NCBI RefSeq assembly: GCF_016861975.1
Contig: NZ_BOMB01000032.1
Span: forward strand, 62,001-126,000
DNA length: 64,000 nt
Direction of reading: 5' to 3'
Origin: Actinocatenispora rupis
Lineage (GTDB): Bacteria; Actinomycetota; Actinomycetes; Mycobacteriales; Micromonosporaceae
Below the pieces are notes generated by a model that was not told the origin of the DNA, searched no databases, and saw nothing but the letters and a program-made list of their open reading frames with translations. This document shows positions 34,001 to 42,960 of the stretch, in pieces. Position 1 is the stretch's first letter. Each line of letters begins with the position of its first letter. The translations under genes were made by a program, and so were the position numbers.

Positions 34001-35826
34001 TCGTGGACGGGGCAGCGGCGATCGCGTACCGTGCGGCGGCGCCGACCACCGCGCAACCGGACCGGGAGACGCTGCTCGACCTGCTGCGCGACGTCGACGC
34101 GCCGGGGCTGGCGTCCACCGCGGACTCCGGCCGGTGGCGCTGGGTCTCCGCGCACCTCGACCAGTCGTACCTGGAGGACCGGCAGCACGTCGCGTGGTCC
34201 GGAGTGCTGCGACTGCCCGACGGCGCGTTCGTCGTGTTCCTCGGGCACATGCACAGCGGCACCCGGTACACGTTCGACGGGCTGTTCCACGATCCGACCG
34301 GCCGGTTCGAGCTCCCCCCGCCGTACGAGGTGGCGTCGTGCACCCCGGTCGGTGCACCGCGCGCGTCCGGCTGGCTGACGGCGCTGCGGACCGAGCTGGC
34401 CGAGCGCGGGCCGGCGCCGTGGTTCCCGGCGGCGGCGGACCAGTTCGCCGAGCTGACGGGCGTCACCCCGACCGTGGCCCGGCTCGTGGTCGCCGGCATG
34501 CCCAACGTCGGCGAGTACCGTCGCACGTTCCTGCCGACCGCGGCGCGCACCCTGCTGGAGGTCAAGCAGAACGACGCGGTCGTGGCCAAGGACCAGCTGC
34601 GCCGGCTGGAACCCGACGTGCGGCGGCAGATCGTCGGCGCGCTGCTGCCGGCGGACCCGGCCCGGCTGTGGACCGACGGTCCGGACGTGGCCGCCGCGGC
34701 GGCGGTCTGGAACGAGAAGGTCGGCCGCCGCCCCGCGATCCCGGAGGCGTTGCTGCACGACGCGACCCGGTCGGTGCACACCGGATGGGAGCTGCACCAC
34801 GCGCTGCCCGCGCTGCTCGACCCGGCCGCCGACCCGCACCTGAGCCGAGACCTCGGGTGGCGGATCCACGGCGACCGGGCCGTACCGGTGGATCCGCACG
34901 CGGCCGGGTTCACCGCGACGATCCTGGTCAGTACGGTGACGCTGCTGGCCTGGCTGGCGCACCGGTTGCCGGCCGGCGACCCGATGCGGGCGGCGCTGCC
35001 CCGGGCGCTGTCCGCCGTACGGGACCGGCTCGCCAACCCGGAGCTGCTGCTCGACCTGCGCCGCTACATCAGCCTCCCGTCGTTCCGGCAGGCGGCCGGC
35101 GCTCCCACCGAGACCGGCACGGGCTTCGAACGCTACGGCGCCGTCATCCTCGCCACCCACGACAACCAGCCCGCACCGGCCCTGCGTACGGCACTGCTCG
35201 ACGCCTCCGGCGACGACCCGTACCTGGCGGCGCTGCGCGGCGTGGCCGGCGAGTTCGAGGAGGAGATCGCGCTGCGGCTCGCCGGCGATCCGCGGTTCGC
35301 CGCGCTGCTGGCCGATCCGGGCGCACCGGCGGCCGGCGAGCCCGGCGCCGACGGCACGTGGTGGCCGCAGGACCCGACCCGCTCGGTACCGGACCTGGTC
35401 GCCGAGGTGGCGGCCGAGCACGGGATCGGCGCCGACGCCGCCGCGGTGTACCTGATGGTGTTGGCGATGCCCGACCCGGTCGACCGCAACACGGCCCGGT
35501 GGACCGGCTGGAAACCCGCCCGGCTGAAGGCGGCCCGTGCCGAGCTGGCCGGCACCGACCTGGTGGTGGAGGCGACGCGTACCCGGGCCGGCCGGTCGCT
35601 GTTCCTGCCCGGCGGCTGGACCCCGCTGCACGCCCCGCTGCTCCCGACGGAGCAGTGGAAACTCCCCCTCTACGACGGCCTCCTGCGCGGCCCGCACCCG
35701 CGGCTCGGGATCGTCGCACCCACCGAGCCGGTCGCCGACCTGTACCGGCGGGCCTGGCAACGGCTGCGCGACGGTGACGTGCCCCGGTTCGAGGAACTGC
35801 CGGCGAAACGCGCCCGGCGCCGCTGA
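31006..35826 (+). CDS. 1606-residue protein of unknown function in the MoxR-VWA operon
   Basis: The largest gene of the window. I recognise no named domain. Residues 1-550 are mostly helical repeats (SYRHPALDDRIVVRLVAEEL, AAYARMFTRARTVEAEFGLP-like text); about 555-830 is rich in Trp, Tyr, Gly and short strands (DAWPYLVVAGPTQVRVIDAD, ALLVYWNDDSGRTVGYWHTA), suggesting a beta-propeller; 890-1050 has similar strand-rich text; the last 500 are helical with a basic tail KRARRR. No signal peptide, membrane helix, Walker or protease motif. The GTG at 31006 overlaps the previous stop and follows AAGGGAAGGG. It is probably the scaffold or client protein of the MoxR ATPase. Confidence 0.8.
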   Translation: MSGADLLAAGAVLPLGTTDGGEQAVPLTVRSYRHPALDDRIVVRLVAEELGAAEDQAVGFLGLTPDAEPEVVGLGQRQALGFPEWVLVHHPADGHHALAVVPELERIARQARSKPGNALDAYQALAAELAVAVPHFLPTFFEQAGRVFLGVENATYAARMFTRARTVEAEFGLPLDADRLDAVFLEFALAGALPVKTLSAYAKDLARRLPAAEAFQRFRRLCVRRTAGGLAPSTQTAADLRRMARAAGADVEAEERAYLRDLLALPGTLRAPYGWWKAHRTALVALARQDPAVRGTLLTVMPSGDTELVRLWLEILTDSGATAGLTDPTRPAEERPGDGSAGWLERFLSFRGYWRAERMPALLHLVEQMADVLRAELAASGRTLKSVGSDVDLLDLLLTHQVPVADTGGGLALEQWARGEGQRDLRALHADGRFQDSFRSAADSFGDDADARRAIRMLAASPGGRPMLADWVRRVASRSAAEGLPQLPGMLYRLSWLPGEALALAEDEVRAVAATDLAPVLARTLRAGLLDELSWPAFEQAATELVARNGVTELVVADAWPYLVVAGPTQVRVIDADGTVLRHDLRTPDTVRNRWNHAGFHYVDGALLVYWNDDSGRTVGYWHTAADRPQPLNGDAHTRGITMYYSGPGRLASTLPLPGGGRTTGAGVLHRGDAAVPDEAAVIGDGTAYWVLDPEQHHQWREYDPVTGARGRHSLPGFLADALRDAPAGSTFQSGWQLPVRTGDGGSIVGWRVVRLPDGALRGEDPAGHRITLAPRRGTPCGALPIPGADRPLGVYERGPWEIGLVDADGVVVATAKTDNPPGEFAAGTPILPPERYWHCLRPRDPQGSLALRGIDHATTTALLTAAGSVPAEQLPAAIRTLLPQVSDDALLAGIAGVARIAARQQAALDATAKRLTAALAGEEPHAPAGPPRVLPLGTLSGLIDDQWRYNDDRGIVARLTVIGQEAVAAQQERPQLAAGRTHLDGSDLPWGAVELATIVDGAAAIAYRAAAPTTAQPDRETLLDLLRDVDAPGLASTADSGRWRWVSAHLDQSYLEDRQHVAWSGVLRLPDGAFVVFLGHMHSGTRYTFDGLFHDPTGRFELPPPYEVASCTPVGAPRASGWLTALRTELAERGPAPWFPAAADQFAELTGVTPTVARLVVAGMPNVGEYRRTFLPTAARTLLEVKQNDAVVAKDQLRRLEPDVRRQIVGALLPADPARLWTDGPDVAAAAAVWNEKVGRRPAIPEALLHDATRSVHTGWELHHALPALLDPAADPHLSRDLGWRIHGDRAVPVDPHAAGFTATILVSTVTLLAWLAHRLPAGDPMRAALPRALSAVRDRLANPELLLDLRRYISLPSFRQAAGAPTETGTGFERYGAVILATHDNQPAPALRTALLDASGDDPYLAALRGVAGEFEEEIALRLAGDPRFAALLADPGAPAAGEPGADGTWWPQDPTRSVPDLVAEVAAEHGIGADAAAVYLMVLAMPDPVDRNTARWTGWKPARLKAARAELAGTDLVVEATRTRAGRSLFLPGGWTPLHAPLLPTEQWKLPLYDGLLRGPHPRLGIVAPTEPVADLYRRAWQRLRDGDVPRFEELPAKRARRR

Positions 35827-35904
35827 CCCCGCACGCTCCCGGGCCGCGCCGTCACGACGGCGGCGCGGCCCCTCCCCCACCACCCCGACCACGAGGACCT
35901 CGCC

Positions 35905-37074
35905 ATGACCCTGACCGACCAGGCGACCGCTCCGGCCGCCGTCCAGATGCTGCCCGCCGAGCAGCGCCACGCCACCGAGCTGGCCTTCCTCGCCGCGTAC
36001 GACGAGGGGCCGCGGCCGCCCGGCTGGGCGTTGACGCCACGCGCCGTGGTGACGTTCATCTGCGGCAGCGACGGCGAACCGCTGACACTGCCCGGGAAGC
36101 GCGACGACACCGGCGGGCTGCCGGACAGCCTGCCGATCACGGCCAAGTTCATCGGCGAGCGTGCGCTGGTGGAGCGCTGCGTCGTCACCCTCGCCGGCGA
36201 GCGCGGCCTGCTGCTCGTCGGCGAGCCCGGTACCGCGAAGTCGATGCTGTCGGAGCTGTTGTCCGCCGCGGTCTGCGGCACCAGCGCGCTGACCGTGCAG
36301 GGCACCGCCGGCACCACCGAGGACGCCTTCCGGTACGGCTGGAACTACGCGCTGCTGCTCGCCCAGGGGCCGACCCGGCAGGCGCTGGTCGACTCGCCCG
36401 TACTGACCGCCATGCGTACCGGGCGGGTCGCGCGGGTCGAGGAGATCACCCGCTGCCTGCCGGAGGTACAGGACGCGCTCGTGTCGATCCTGTCCGACCG
36501 GCGCGTCAACGTCCCGGAGCTGGCCGGCACCGACGACGACCAGGTCGCGGCGACCGCCGGGTTCACCGTCATCGCCACCGCGAACCTGCGCGACCGCGGC
36601 GTGTCGGAGATGTCCGCCGCGCTCAAGCGACGCTTCAACTTCGAAACCGTCGAGCCGATCGCCGACGCGGACGCCGAAACCACCCTGGTACGACGCCAGG
36701 CCACCACGGCGGTGCAGCGCGCCGGCGCCGCGTACGGCGTGGACGACGCGGTCCTCGACGCGCTCGTCACCGTCTTCCGCGACCTGCGCTCCGGCCGCAC
36801 CGCCGAGGGCTGGGACGTCGAACGCCCCGGCACGGTCATGTCCACCGCGGAGGCCGTCCAGGTGGCCGCGTCGCTCGGCCTCGCCACGGCGTACCTGAGC
36901 GGCGGCGACGCGCTGGACCTCGTACCGGGGCACCTGCTCGGCGTGGTGCGCAAGGACGACCCCGCCGACCACGAACGCCTCCTCGGGTACTGGGACGGTG
37001 CGGTGCGCCGCCGCGCCGCGGACGGCTCGACCCTGTGGCGTCGCCTGTGGGACCTGCGGGAGCAGGTGCGGTGA
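35905..37074 (+). CDS. MoxR-type AAA+ ATPase
   Basis: A 389-residue AAA+ ATPase. Walker A is VGEPGTAKS (about 105-112), the Walker B region reads GRVARVEEITRC (EE in the place of the usual DE), sensor 1 is TVIATANLRDRG, and ALKRRF is the arginine-finger segment; a helical lid follows. It would form a hexameric, ATP-driven remodeller acting with the VWA protein encoded next, as in other MoxR-VWA pairs where the VWA domain binds clients through a metal site. 78 bases separate it from the previous gene; its stop overlaps the next start (GTGA, 37071-37074). Confidence 0.92.
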   Translation: MTLTDQATAPAAVQMLPAEQRHATELAFLAAYDEGPRPPGWALTPRAVVTFICGSDGEPLTLPGKRDDTGGLPDSLPITAKFIGERALVERCVVTLAGERGLLLVGEPGTAKSMLSELLSAAVCGTSALTVQGTAGTTEDAFRYGWNYALLLAQGPTRQALVDSPVLTAMRTGRVARVEEITRCLPEVQDALVSILSDRRVNVPELAGTDDDQVAATAGFTVIATANLRDRGVSEMSAALKRRFNFETVEPIADADAETTLVRRQATTAVQRAGAAYGVDDAVLDALVTVFRDLRSGRTAEGWDVERPGTVMSTAEAVQVAASLGLATAYLSGGDALDLVPGHLLGVVRKDDPADHERLLGYWDGAVRRRAADGSTLWRRLWDLREQVR

Positions 37075-40000
37075 GCGTCGACCAGACCGCACCGACCGCC
37101 CTCGCCGCGCCGCCCGACACCGATCCGCGGGACGCCGTCGCAGCGCTGGGCGACAGGACCGGGCCGTACCTGCTGGGGGTGCGGCACCACAGCCCGGCGC
37201 TGGCCGTCGTACTGCCGGCGCTGCTCGACGCGGCCGGCGTCGACGTGGTGTGCGTCGAGCTGCCCACCGACTTCCAGCGGTGGCTGCCGCACCTGGCCGA
37301 TCCGGAGCTGCACGCGCCGGTCGCGCTGGCCGGCGCCCGCCCGGACGGGCCGCTCGGCTTCTACCCGTTCGCCGACTTCTCCCCGGAACTCGCGGCGATC
37401 CGCTGGGCGCGGCAGCGCGACGTCCCGGTGGTCTGCTGCGACCTGCCGATGGCCGATCCCGGCTGGGCGGCCGGCGACGACGCGCCGCGGTCCGGCGCCG
37501 AGACAGGCCGCGGGTTCGCCGACGCGCTCACCGCCGCCGGTACCGGCCGGGACGGCGACGACATGTGGGACCGCGCGGTCGAGGTGCTCGCCCCCGGCTG
37601 CCCGCCCGACGCCGTACGCCGGGCCGCGCTCGGGGTCGGCTGGGCGCTGCGCCAGGACGCCCTCGCCCGGGGCGGCATCTCGCGTACGGACCTGGCCCGG
37701 GAAGCGCACATGCGTACGGTGATCGGCAATGCGGGCGCCGGCGGGCGGCGGGTCGCCGCGGTGGTCGGCGCGTTCCACGCGCCGGCCCTGGCCGAGCCGG
37801 GACCTGCCACCGAAGCCGGGAGCGCGCCGGACACCGTGGTGACCTCGCTCGTGCCGTACGGGTTCGACCTGTTGGACTCCCGGTCCGGGTACCCGGCCGG
37901 GATCCGCGATCCGCGCTGGCAGCAGGCCGTGCACGCCGCCGGCGGCGACCCCGACCTGCTGCGGCAGGCGGCCGCGCGCGCCGTCACCGAACTCTGCCGC
38001 GAACTGCGCGCCGCCGGGCACCCGGCCGGCACCGGAGAGGCCGTCGAGACGGTACGGCTGGCCGACGATCTCGCCCGGCTGCGCGGCCTGCCCGCGCCCG
38101 GCCGCGGCGAACTGCTGGAGGCGGTGACGACCGTCCTCGGCCAGGGCGAGCTGCTCGGCCGCGGCCGGGCCGTGGCCCGCGCGCTCGGCACCGTACTGGT
38201 CGGCGCCGAGCGTGGCCGCATCGCCCCCGGTACGCCCCGGTCCGGGCTCGGTCCCGCGGTGGAGGCCGAGCTGGCCGCGCTGCGGTTGCCGGGCCCCGGC
38301 GACACGGACGCCAAGGACCTGCGGCTCGACCCGTTCCGGTCGGATCTGGACCGGCGGCGGGAGATCCTGCTGCGGCGCCTGCGGGTCTGCGGCGTCGGCT
38401 ACGGCGAACCGGTCGAGGTGGCCGGCGTCGGCGACGGGTCCGCGGTCGGCACCCGGTGGCGGCTCACCTGGACCCCGGCCGTACCGGCGCTGCTGGACCT
38501 GGCGGGCGTGCGGGGCGTGACCGCCGCGCAGGCGGCCGCGGGCACGCTGCGCGAGACGTTTCGGCGGGAGACCGCCGACGGCGGCGCGACCTGCGCCCAG
38601 ATCCTCGACGAGCTGCGGTCCGCGGCCGAGTGCGACCTGCCCGAGCTGGTCGCCACCCGGCTGTCCGACGCGGCCGAGGTACTGCCGTCCGCCGCCACCC
38701 TGCCCGAACTCGTACAGGCGCTGGACCTGCTGGACACGCTGAGCCGCGGGCACCTGCCCGGCGCCGGACCGGACGAACGCGCCCGCGCCACCGACCTGTC
38801 GCACCTCCTGCTGGAGACCGCGGTCCGCGCCCTTCCCGGCCTCGCCGGTACGGACCGGGCCGAGGACGCGCGGGCGCTCGTCGCCCTCGCCGTACGGGCC
38901 GGGGACCAGCACCGCGGGCTGCGCATCGACCAGGCGCTCGGCCACCTCACGACGGCGGGATCGCCGCTGGCGCAGGGCGCCGCGCTGGCCGCGCGTACGC
39001 TGCTCGACCTGGACCCCACCGACACCCTCGGTACCCGGTGCGCGGGGTGGGTCGACGCGGCCGGCGGGCCCGACGGGCGGCGCCGGCTCACCGGCCTCCT
39101 GTCGGGTGTACTCACCGCCGCCGCCCCGCTGCTCGAAACGGCACCCGCCGCCCTCGACCCGCTGCTCGACCGGATCGACGCGCTGAGCGACCGGGCGTTC
39201 CTCGACCGGCTCCCGGCTCTGCGCGGCGGGTTCGACACGCTCGACCCGGCCGGCCGGCGCCGGATGCTTGACGTCGTCACCGGTCGTACGGGGGACCGCC
39301 TCGACCTCGCCCTGTCCGTACCGCCGGCGGTGCTGGCCCGGTGGACCGCGGCGGACGCGGCCGGATCCGCCGCGCTGCACCGACTCGGGCCGGTGCCACC
39401 CGCCGGATCCGGCGCCGCGGACGGCGGTGCCGGCGGCGCGCCCGACGCGGACCGCGACGCGACCCGTACCCGGGAGACGAGGGGCGGGCTCGGTGCACCG
39501 GACCGGTGGCGGCTGATCCTGGGCCAGGAGAAGGAGAAGCTCCCCGTCGACGCCCGCGGCTACGCGCACGCCCTCGACGAGCTGTACGGCGCGGGCCGCG
39601 GCGAGGGCAGCCTCGACCTGCGGGCCGACGGCGACCGGGGCGGGCAGGACACGGCGTTCCCCACCGCCCGCGACTGGGCCGACCAGCTCGACGCGCTGTT
39701 CGGGGCCGACGTCCGCGAGGAGGTGCTGGGCCGCGCTGCCGACGCCGGCCGGCACGACGTCCTCACCGAGCTGGATCCCGGGTCGGTCCGGCCGTCGATC
39801 GAGCTGCTCACCTCCGTACTGTCGCTCGCCGGCGGCATGCCCGAGGAGCGGCTCGCCAAGCTCCGCCCGCTGGTACGACGGCTGGTCGAGGAGCTGACCC
39901 GGCAGTTGGCGACCCGGCTGCGGCCGGCGCTGTCCGGGCTCGCCACCCCGCGGCCCACCCGGCGTCCCGGCGGCCGCCTCGACCTCCCGCGTACGGTGCG

Positions 40001-40595
40001 CGCCAACCTGATGCACACCCGGCGCATCGACGGCCGTACGGTGGTCGTCCCGGAGCGTCCGGTGTTCACCACCCGCGCACACCGCGCGTCGGACTGGCGA
40101 CTGGTCCTGGTGGTCGACGTGTCCGGGTCGATGGAGGCGTCCGTCATCTGGTCCGCCCTGACCGCCGCCGTACTCGGTGGCGTGCCCAGCCTGTCGACGC
40201 ACTTCCTCGCCTTCTCCACCCGGGTGATCGACCTGACCGACCAGGTCAGCGACCCGCTGTCACTGCTGCTGGAGGTACGCGTCGGCGGCGGCACCCATAT
40301 CGCCGCGGGGCTCGCGCACGCGCGGTCGCTGGTGACCGTGCCGAGCCGTACCCTCGTCGTGGTCGTCAGCGACTTCGAGGAGGGCTACCCGCTGGGCGGC
40401 CTGCTCAACGAGGTCCGTGCACTGGCGTCGTCCGGGGTCCGGCTGATGGGCTGCGCGGCCCTCGACGACACCGGCACCCCGCGCTACTCGGTACCCGTCG
40501 CGCAGCAGCTCGTCGCCGCCGGCATGCCGGTGGCCGCCCTCAGCCCGCTCGCCCTGGCCCAGTGGGTCGGCGACTGCCTCCGCGGAGAACGATGA
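37071..40595 (+). CDS. DUF5682-VWA fusion protein
   Basis: 1174 residues that join two proteins usually encoded apart. About 1-775 is DUF5682 (GPYLLGVRHHSPALAVVLPA, VCVELPTDFQRWLPHL; a VGAFHAPAL strand near 230). A Gly/Ala/Asp-rich linker (775-803) leads to a CoxE-like region starting DRWRLILGQEKEKL. The VWA domain proper spans about 1000-1174 with an intact MIDAS: VVDVSGSMEAS (Asp near 1016), GGGTHIAAG and VVSDFEEG. It should bind Mg2+ and a client or the MoxR ring. Both the start (GTGA) and end (ATGA) overlap neighbours. In E. coli the equivalents YehM and YehP are separate; the fusion implies a direct 1:1 complex. Confidence 0.88.
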   Translation: MSVDQTAPTALAAPPDTDPRDAVAALGDRTGPYLLGVRHHSPALAVVLPALLDAAGVDVVCVELPTDFQRWLPHLADPELHAPVALAGARPDGPLGFYPFADFSPELAAIRWARQRDVPVVCCDLPMADPGWAAGDDAPRSGAETGRGFADALTAAGTGRDGDDMWDRAVEVLAPGCPPDAVRRAALGVGWALRQDALARGGISRTDLAREAHMRTVIGNAGAGGRRVAAVVGAFHAPALAEPGPATEAGSAPDTVVTSLVPYGFDLLDSRSGYPAGIRDPRWQQAVHAAGGDPDLLRQAAARAVTELCRELRAAGHPAGTGEAVETVRLADDLARLRGLPAPGRGELLEAVTTVLGQGELLGRGRAVARALGTVLVGAERGRIAPGTPRSGLGPAVEAELAALRLPGPGDTDAKDLRLDPFRSDLDRRREILLRRLRVCGVGYGEPVEVAGVGDGSAVGTRWRLTWTPAVPALLDLAGVRGVTAAQAAAGTLRETFRRETADGGATCAQILDELRSAAECDLPELVATRLSDAAEVLPSAATLPELVQALDLLDTLSRGHLPGAGPDERARATDLSHLLLETAVRALPGLAGTDRAEDARALVALAVRAGDQHRGLRIDQALGHLTTAGSPLAQGAALAARTLLDLDPTDTLGTRCAGWVDAAGGPDGRRRLTGLLSGVLTAAAPLLETAPAALDPLLDRIDALSDRAFLDRLPALRGGFDTLDPAGRRRMLDVVTGRTGDRLDLALSVPPAVLARWTAADAAGSAALHRLGPVPPAGSGAADGGAGGAPDADRDATRTRETRGGLGAPDRWRLILGQEKEKLPVDARGYAHALDELYGAGRGEGSLDLRADGDRGGQDTAFPTARDWADQLDALFGADVREEVLGRAADAGRHDVLTELDPGSVRPSIELLTSVLSLAGGMPEERLAKLRPLVRRLVEELTRQLATRLRPALSGLATPRPTRRPGGRLDLPRTVRANLMHTRRIDGRTVVVPERPVFTTRAHRASDWRLVLVVDVSGSMEASVIWSALTAAVLGGVPSLSTHFLAFSTRVIDLTDQVSDPLSLLLEVRVGGGTHIAAGLAHARSLVTVPSRTLVVVVSDFEEGYPLGGLLNEVRALASSGVRLMGCAALDDTGTPRYSVPVAQQLVAAGMPVAALSPLALAQWVGDCLRGER

Positions 40596-42454
40596 TGACC
40601 CTCCCGACCCTGCCGCCGGTGGCGCCCGACGTCCTGGCCGAGGCCGTGGAGGGCCTCAGCCCGCGGCTGCGCAAGAAACTCGACACCACCATCGAGCGGT
40701 ACGCCACCGCACCGGTCCTCGCCGACGGCGACACCGTCCGCATCGAGTGCGGCGAGGACACCGTGGTCACGCTGACGCCCGGCGCGTCCGGCGCGGTCAC
40801 CACCGCCGACCAGGCCACGTGTACGTGCCTGCTGGCGCCGCGCTGCCTGCACCGCACTGCCGTACTGGGCGCCTGCCCGGTCGCCGACCCCGACACGACG
40901 GCACCCGCCGCCGGCGACGCGCCGCGGCCAGACACGATGGCACCCGCCGCCGGCGAGGCGCCGCGGCCGGACACCACGGCCGACCACGTCGAGGCCGGCG
41001 ACGCACCGACCGCAACGGTCGGGCCCACCGCGGCGCAGGTGGCCGCGGCGGAGAGCCTGTGGTCGGCGGCCGCCGCGGTGCTCGCCGCGGGCGTACCCTC
41101 CGCCGGCGCGGTACCGCAGGCGGAGCTGCTGCGCGCCGCGCACACCGCACGGTTGGCCGGCCTGCACCGGGCGGAGGCGGCGGCGCTGCGGGTGGTACGC
41201 GGCCTGCGCGCGGCCCGCGGCCGGGACGACACCCACCGGCTCGCCGACCTGGTCGCCGCGCTGCGCGAGCTGCTGTTCACCGCCACCCTGCTGGCCCGGT
41301 CCGACCCGGACCCCGCGCTGATCGGCACCGCGCGCCGGGCGTACCGGCAGGGAAGCAGTCTGCGGGTGCACGGTGTCTGCCGCGAACCGGTCCTCACCGC
41401 CACCGGGTACGCCGGGGTCGTCACGCACGTCGTCACCGACGACGGCGAGTGGTACTCCGTGGCGGACGTCAAGCCGGGTGGACCGGGACGTGCCCGGGGC
41501 GCCGCGACCGCGCCCGTCGCCATCGGCGCGCCGGCGCTGACGCACGCGCAACTCGCCCGCGGCGGCCTGCTGATCACCGGGGCGACCATCTCACCCGAGG
41601 GTCGGCTGGGCGCGGGCCGGGGCGTCAGAGCGACGCCGCTCGCGGCGAGTGCCTGGTCGGCCGGACCGCTGGCGGCGCTGTTCGCCCGGCCGGTCGCCGA
41701 CGTGGTCGCCGACCGGCTCGGCGCCGACACCGGTGGCGACCCGGAGCAGGCGGACCGCGCCGCCGCCGAGCTGGTCGGCTGCGAGGTGGAGATCCTCGGC
41801 GCCGGACGCGACCACCTCCTCGCCCGGCCGGCCGACGGGTCGCCGGGCCCGCTGATCCGGTTGGTGCCGGCCAACGACAACGCGGATCTGGCCCACCTGA
41901 CCAACTTCCGCCAACTGGCCGCCAGACCGGGCCTGCACCTGCGGGTGGTCGGCCGGCTGGATCCCGAGCGCGCGGCTACGATTCGACCGCTCGCCGTGGC
42001 ACCGGTCCCCGGCAGCGACACGACCGTCCGGCTGCCCGACGAGTGGCAGGGCCACGCCGACCTCGGCTACGACCAGCTCCAGGGCGCGCACCTGCCACCA
42101 CCGACCGACAGCACACCCCTCCCCGGGTACGCCGAGGTCGACGCGCTCGCCGACTCCCCGCTGTGGCAGGTACGTCACCTGGTCGAGTTGGCCGTGACCG
42201 GCGGCCGGCGCGCCGTGGCGGAGTCCGGACGACGCGGCCGGGAGACGTACGGGCCGCTCCGGCGGGCCGGGTTCGCCGGTGCCGCGGACCTCGCGGCCGG
42301 GCTGACCGCCGAGGCGGACCGGCGCGGCCGCGACGTGTTCGGCGTCCTCACCGACCCCGGCCCCGACCGGTACGCGGCGGCGTGGCTGGCCGCGGCCGTC
42401 CACCTCACCTGGACCGAACGCGCCCTGATCCGCTCCGCCTGGCAACCCGAGTAG
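40592..42454 (+). CDS. SWIM zinc-finger protein
   Basis: A 620-residue protein. A SWIM zinc finger, CTCLLAPRCLH (C-x-C-x5-C-x-H), sits at about residues 77-87, preceded by VVTLTPGASGAVTTADQATC. A low-complexity linker follows, with a 13-residue tandem repeat (DTxAPAAGxAPRP), then helical and strand-rich regions that I cannot name, ending in a Trp-containing helix. SWIM fingers bind DNA or protein. Equivalent to E. coli YehQ in domain content and operon position. The ATG at 40592 overlaps the previous stop (ATGA). Last gene of the operon; 167 bases follow before the next gene. Confidence 0.88.
   Translation: MMTLPTLPPVAPDVLAEAVEGLSPRLRKKLDTTIERYATAPVLADGDTVRIECGEDTVVTLTPGASGAVTTADQATCTCLLAPRCLHRTAVLGACPVADPDTTAPAAGDAPRPDTMAPAAGEAPRPDTTADHVEAGDAPTATVGPTAAQVAAAESLWSAAAAVLAAGVPSAGAVPQAELLRAAHTARLAGLHRAEAAALRVVRGLRAARGRDDTHRLADLVAALRELLFTATLLARSDPDPALIGTARRAYRQGSSLRVHGVCREPVLTATGYAGVVTHVVTDDGEWYSVADVKPGGPGRARGAATAPVAIGAPALTHAQLARGGLLITGATISPEGRLGAGRGVRATPLAASAWSAGPLAALFARPVADVVADRLGADTGGDPEQADRAAAELVGCEVEILGAGRDHLLARPADGSPGPLIRLVPANDNADLAHLTNFRQLAARPGLHLRVVGRLDPERAATIRPLAVAPVPGSDTTVRLPDEWQGHADLGYDQLQGAHLPPPTDSTPLPGYAEVDALADSPLWQVRHLVELAVTGGRRAVAESGRRGRETYGPLRRAGFAGAADLAAGLTAEADRRGRDVFGVLTDPGPDRYAAAWLAAAVHLTWTERALIRSAWQPE
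40892..40969 (+). repeat. two 39-base tandem repeats inside the SWIM gene
   Basis: Two near-identical 39-base units (40892-40930 and 40931-40969), in frame, encode DTTAPAAGDAPRP and DTMAPAAGEAPRP; a third unit starts and decays. This is a disordered Pro/Ala linker that can change length by slippage. Confidence 0.8.
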
Positions 42455-42621
42455 CGGTCAGGCCGGCGTCGGCGACGACCAACTCGACACGAGAGTTGTG
42501 CCGGTCCGCCCCGTCGATGCGTCGAGCTGACCCGTGTCCCGTCGTCGTGAGTCGGTCGGCCCGCATCGGCTGGCGGCCTGCGCGCCGTTCCCGACCAGCA
42601 GAGCAGAGGAAGAATGCTGCG

Positions 42622-42960
42622 ATGATCACCTGCCATCTACGCTACGAGATCGATCCCGCCCAGGTGGCCGCCTTCGAGGAGTACGTCACGGGCTGGATCC
42701 CGATCGTCGCCCGTTTCGGCGGGGTCCACCACGGGTGCTTCCTGCCGCACGAAGGGGCCAACGACATCGCGTACGCGCTGTTCTCGTTCGCCAGCCTGGC
42801 CGCGTACGAGCAGTATCGTGCCGGCATCCGCCAGGATCCCCGCGCCCAGGAACTCTGGGAGCTCAGCGCCCGGACGCGGTGCATCCGCCGCTTCGATCGG
42901 TCGTTCCTGCGCCCGGTACTCGGCGATCCCGGTGCCGGAGAAGCCCCCGGACCGGGCTGA
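42622..42960 (+). CDS. NIPSNAP family protein
   Basis: A 112-residue ferredoxin-like (dimeric alpha+beta barrel) protein: YEIDPAQVAAFEEYVTGWIP, then HGCFLPHEGANDIAYALFSF and YRAGIRQDPRAQEL match the NIPSNAP pattern. Function in bacteria is unknown; homologues bind small ligands. The ATG at 42622 is downstream of GAGGA at long spacing. It stands after, but not clearly within, the SWIM operon (167 bases away). Confidence 0.78.
   Translation: MITCHLRYEIDPAQVAAFEEYVTGWIPIVARFGGVHHGCFLPHEGANDIAYALFSFASLAAYEQYRAGIRQDPRAQELWELSARTRCIRRFDRSFLRPVLGDPGAGEAPGPG

Noticed and set aside
30982-37092. A 2036-residue minus-strand ORF antisense to the MoxR-VWA operon
   Set aside because: It is a shadow of high third-position G/C in the plus-strand genes; its composition (Gly/Arg/Gln-rich, no hydrophobic pattern) is typical of antisense frames, and the plus-strand genes have motifs and overlapping stops and starts.
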